Source of the DNA: an uncultured Clostridia bacterium
Lineage (GTDB): Bacteria; Bacillota; Clostridia; TANB77; CAG-508
DNA length: 64,000 bases
Direction of reading: 5' to 3'
Assembly (NCBI GenBank): GCA_944392605.1
Contig: CALXXE010000008.1
Location: 32,881 to 96,880 of the forward strand
The position numbers and the translations under genes were made by a program. The notes under the pieces are model-generated. The model had not been told where the DNA came from and did not search any database. It saw only the letters and a list, made by a program, of their open reading frames with translations. Positions 63,931 to 64,000 of this stretch are shown here, piece after piece; within the stretch, counting starts at the first letter, position 1, and every line of letters begins with the position of its first letter.

Positions 63931-64000
63931 TTACTCCTTCTTTAAAATTTTTTCTTTAAATTCTGCATATGTCATTTCTGATATTTCTTTTATATTCTCT
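63931..64000 (-). CDS. 3' end of another phage gene, cut by the window edge
   Basis: One frame reads ENIKEISEMTYAEFKEKILK-KE then TAA (63931-63933), with close spacing to the next gene as elsewhere in the early operon. Too little is present for identification. Confidence 0.5.
   Translation of the reverse strand, partial: ENIKEISEMTYAEFKEKILKKE

Overview
The window is AT-rich DNA (roughly 70% A+T by eye) from a Gram-positive Bacillota, most likely a gut Clostridia. The signs are a mraZ-rsmH-ftsL division/cell-wall cluster with two PASTA penicillin-binding proteins, a RicT/PSP1 protein, a sortase and Gram-positive phage genes. The exact lineage cannot be named from the sequence alone.

Layout. 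(1) 1-13.06 kb is the right part of an integrated element. It carries a type I restriction-modification operon with an AbiH-like gene, a phage-type replication module (RusA-like, DnaC-like, replisome organiser, excisionase-like), a divergent XRE repressor, a five-gene cargo (P-loop kinase, GNAT acetyltransferase, nucleoside phosphorylase, pyrophosphatase-VOC fusion, NUDIX) and a tyrosine integrase. It ends next to the 3' half of a tRNA-Met-like sequence. (2) 13.09-38 kb is chromosome: yqeG, an ASCH protein, a MerR plus VIT/VWA pair, ricT-holB-lepB, a PAS histidine kinase, and murG-ftsW-mraY-murE-(membrane protein)-PBP-ftsL-rsmH-mraZ-PBP. Then come a GC-rich foreign one-gene cassette, rsmA, a membrane protein, a sortase and an M15-like peptidase. 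(3) About 39-64 kb is most of a podovirus-like prophage, transcribed leftward: early small genes with an RNA ligase and an ArpU/DUF1492-like regulator, terminase, P22-type portal, scaffold, coat, connector, tail/DNA-stabilisation protein, a 2,093-residue ejection-type protein, collagen-like fibre, holins and amidase. It runs off the right edge.

Main discovery. Several genes appear broken by one base, and every break is an in-frame CGG codon. Skipping the C (equivalently, reading CGGA or CGGT as one glycine) restores the protein. This happens in a histidine kinase (twice), FtsW, a PASTA PBP, a phage collagen-like fibre, the giant phage ejection protein and a phage DUF1492 regulator, and probably in a phage structural paralogue. 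I found no native gene in the window where in-frame CGG must be read as an ordinary sense codon. CGG in the other two frames is common and harmless. Seven clear sites in chromosome and prophage, at conserved positions (FtsW SYGG, the collagen Gly-X-Y register, the kinase ATP-binding lobe), suggest a lineage in which CGG is unassigned or works as a +1 recoding signal shared by host and phage. A systematic base-insertion artefact is the main competing explanation.

How the genes work together. The chromosomal block makes lipid II and the division-associated peptidoglycan polymerases (MurE, MraY, MurG, FtsW, PASTA PBPs). The kinase and signal peptidase are encoded beside them. The left element carries defence genes and nucleotide-metabolism cargo. 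The prophage supplies a complete packaging, virion and lysis set.
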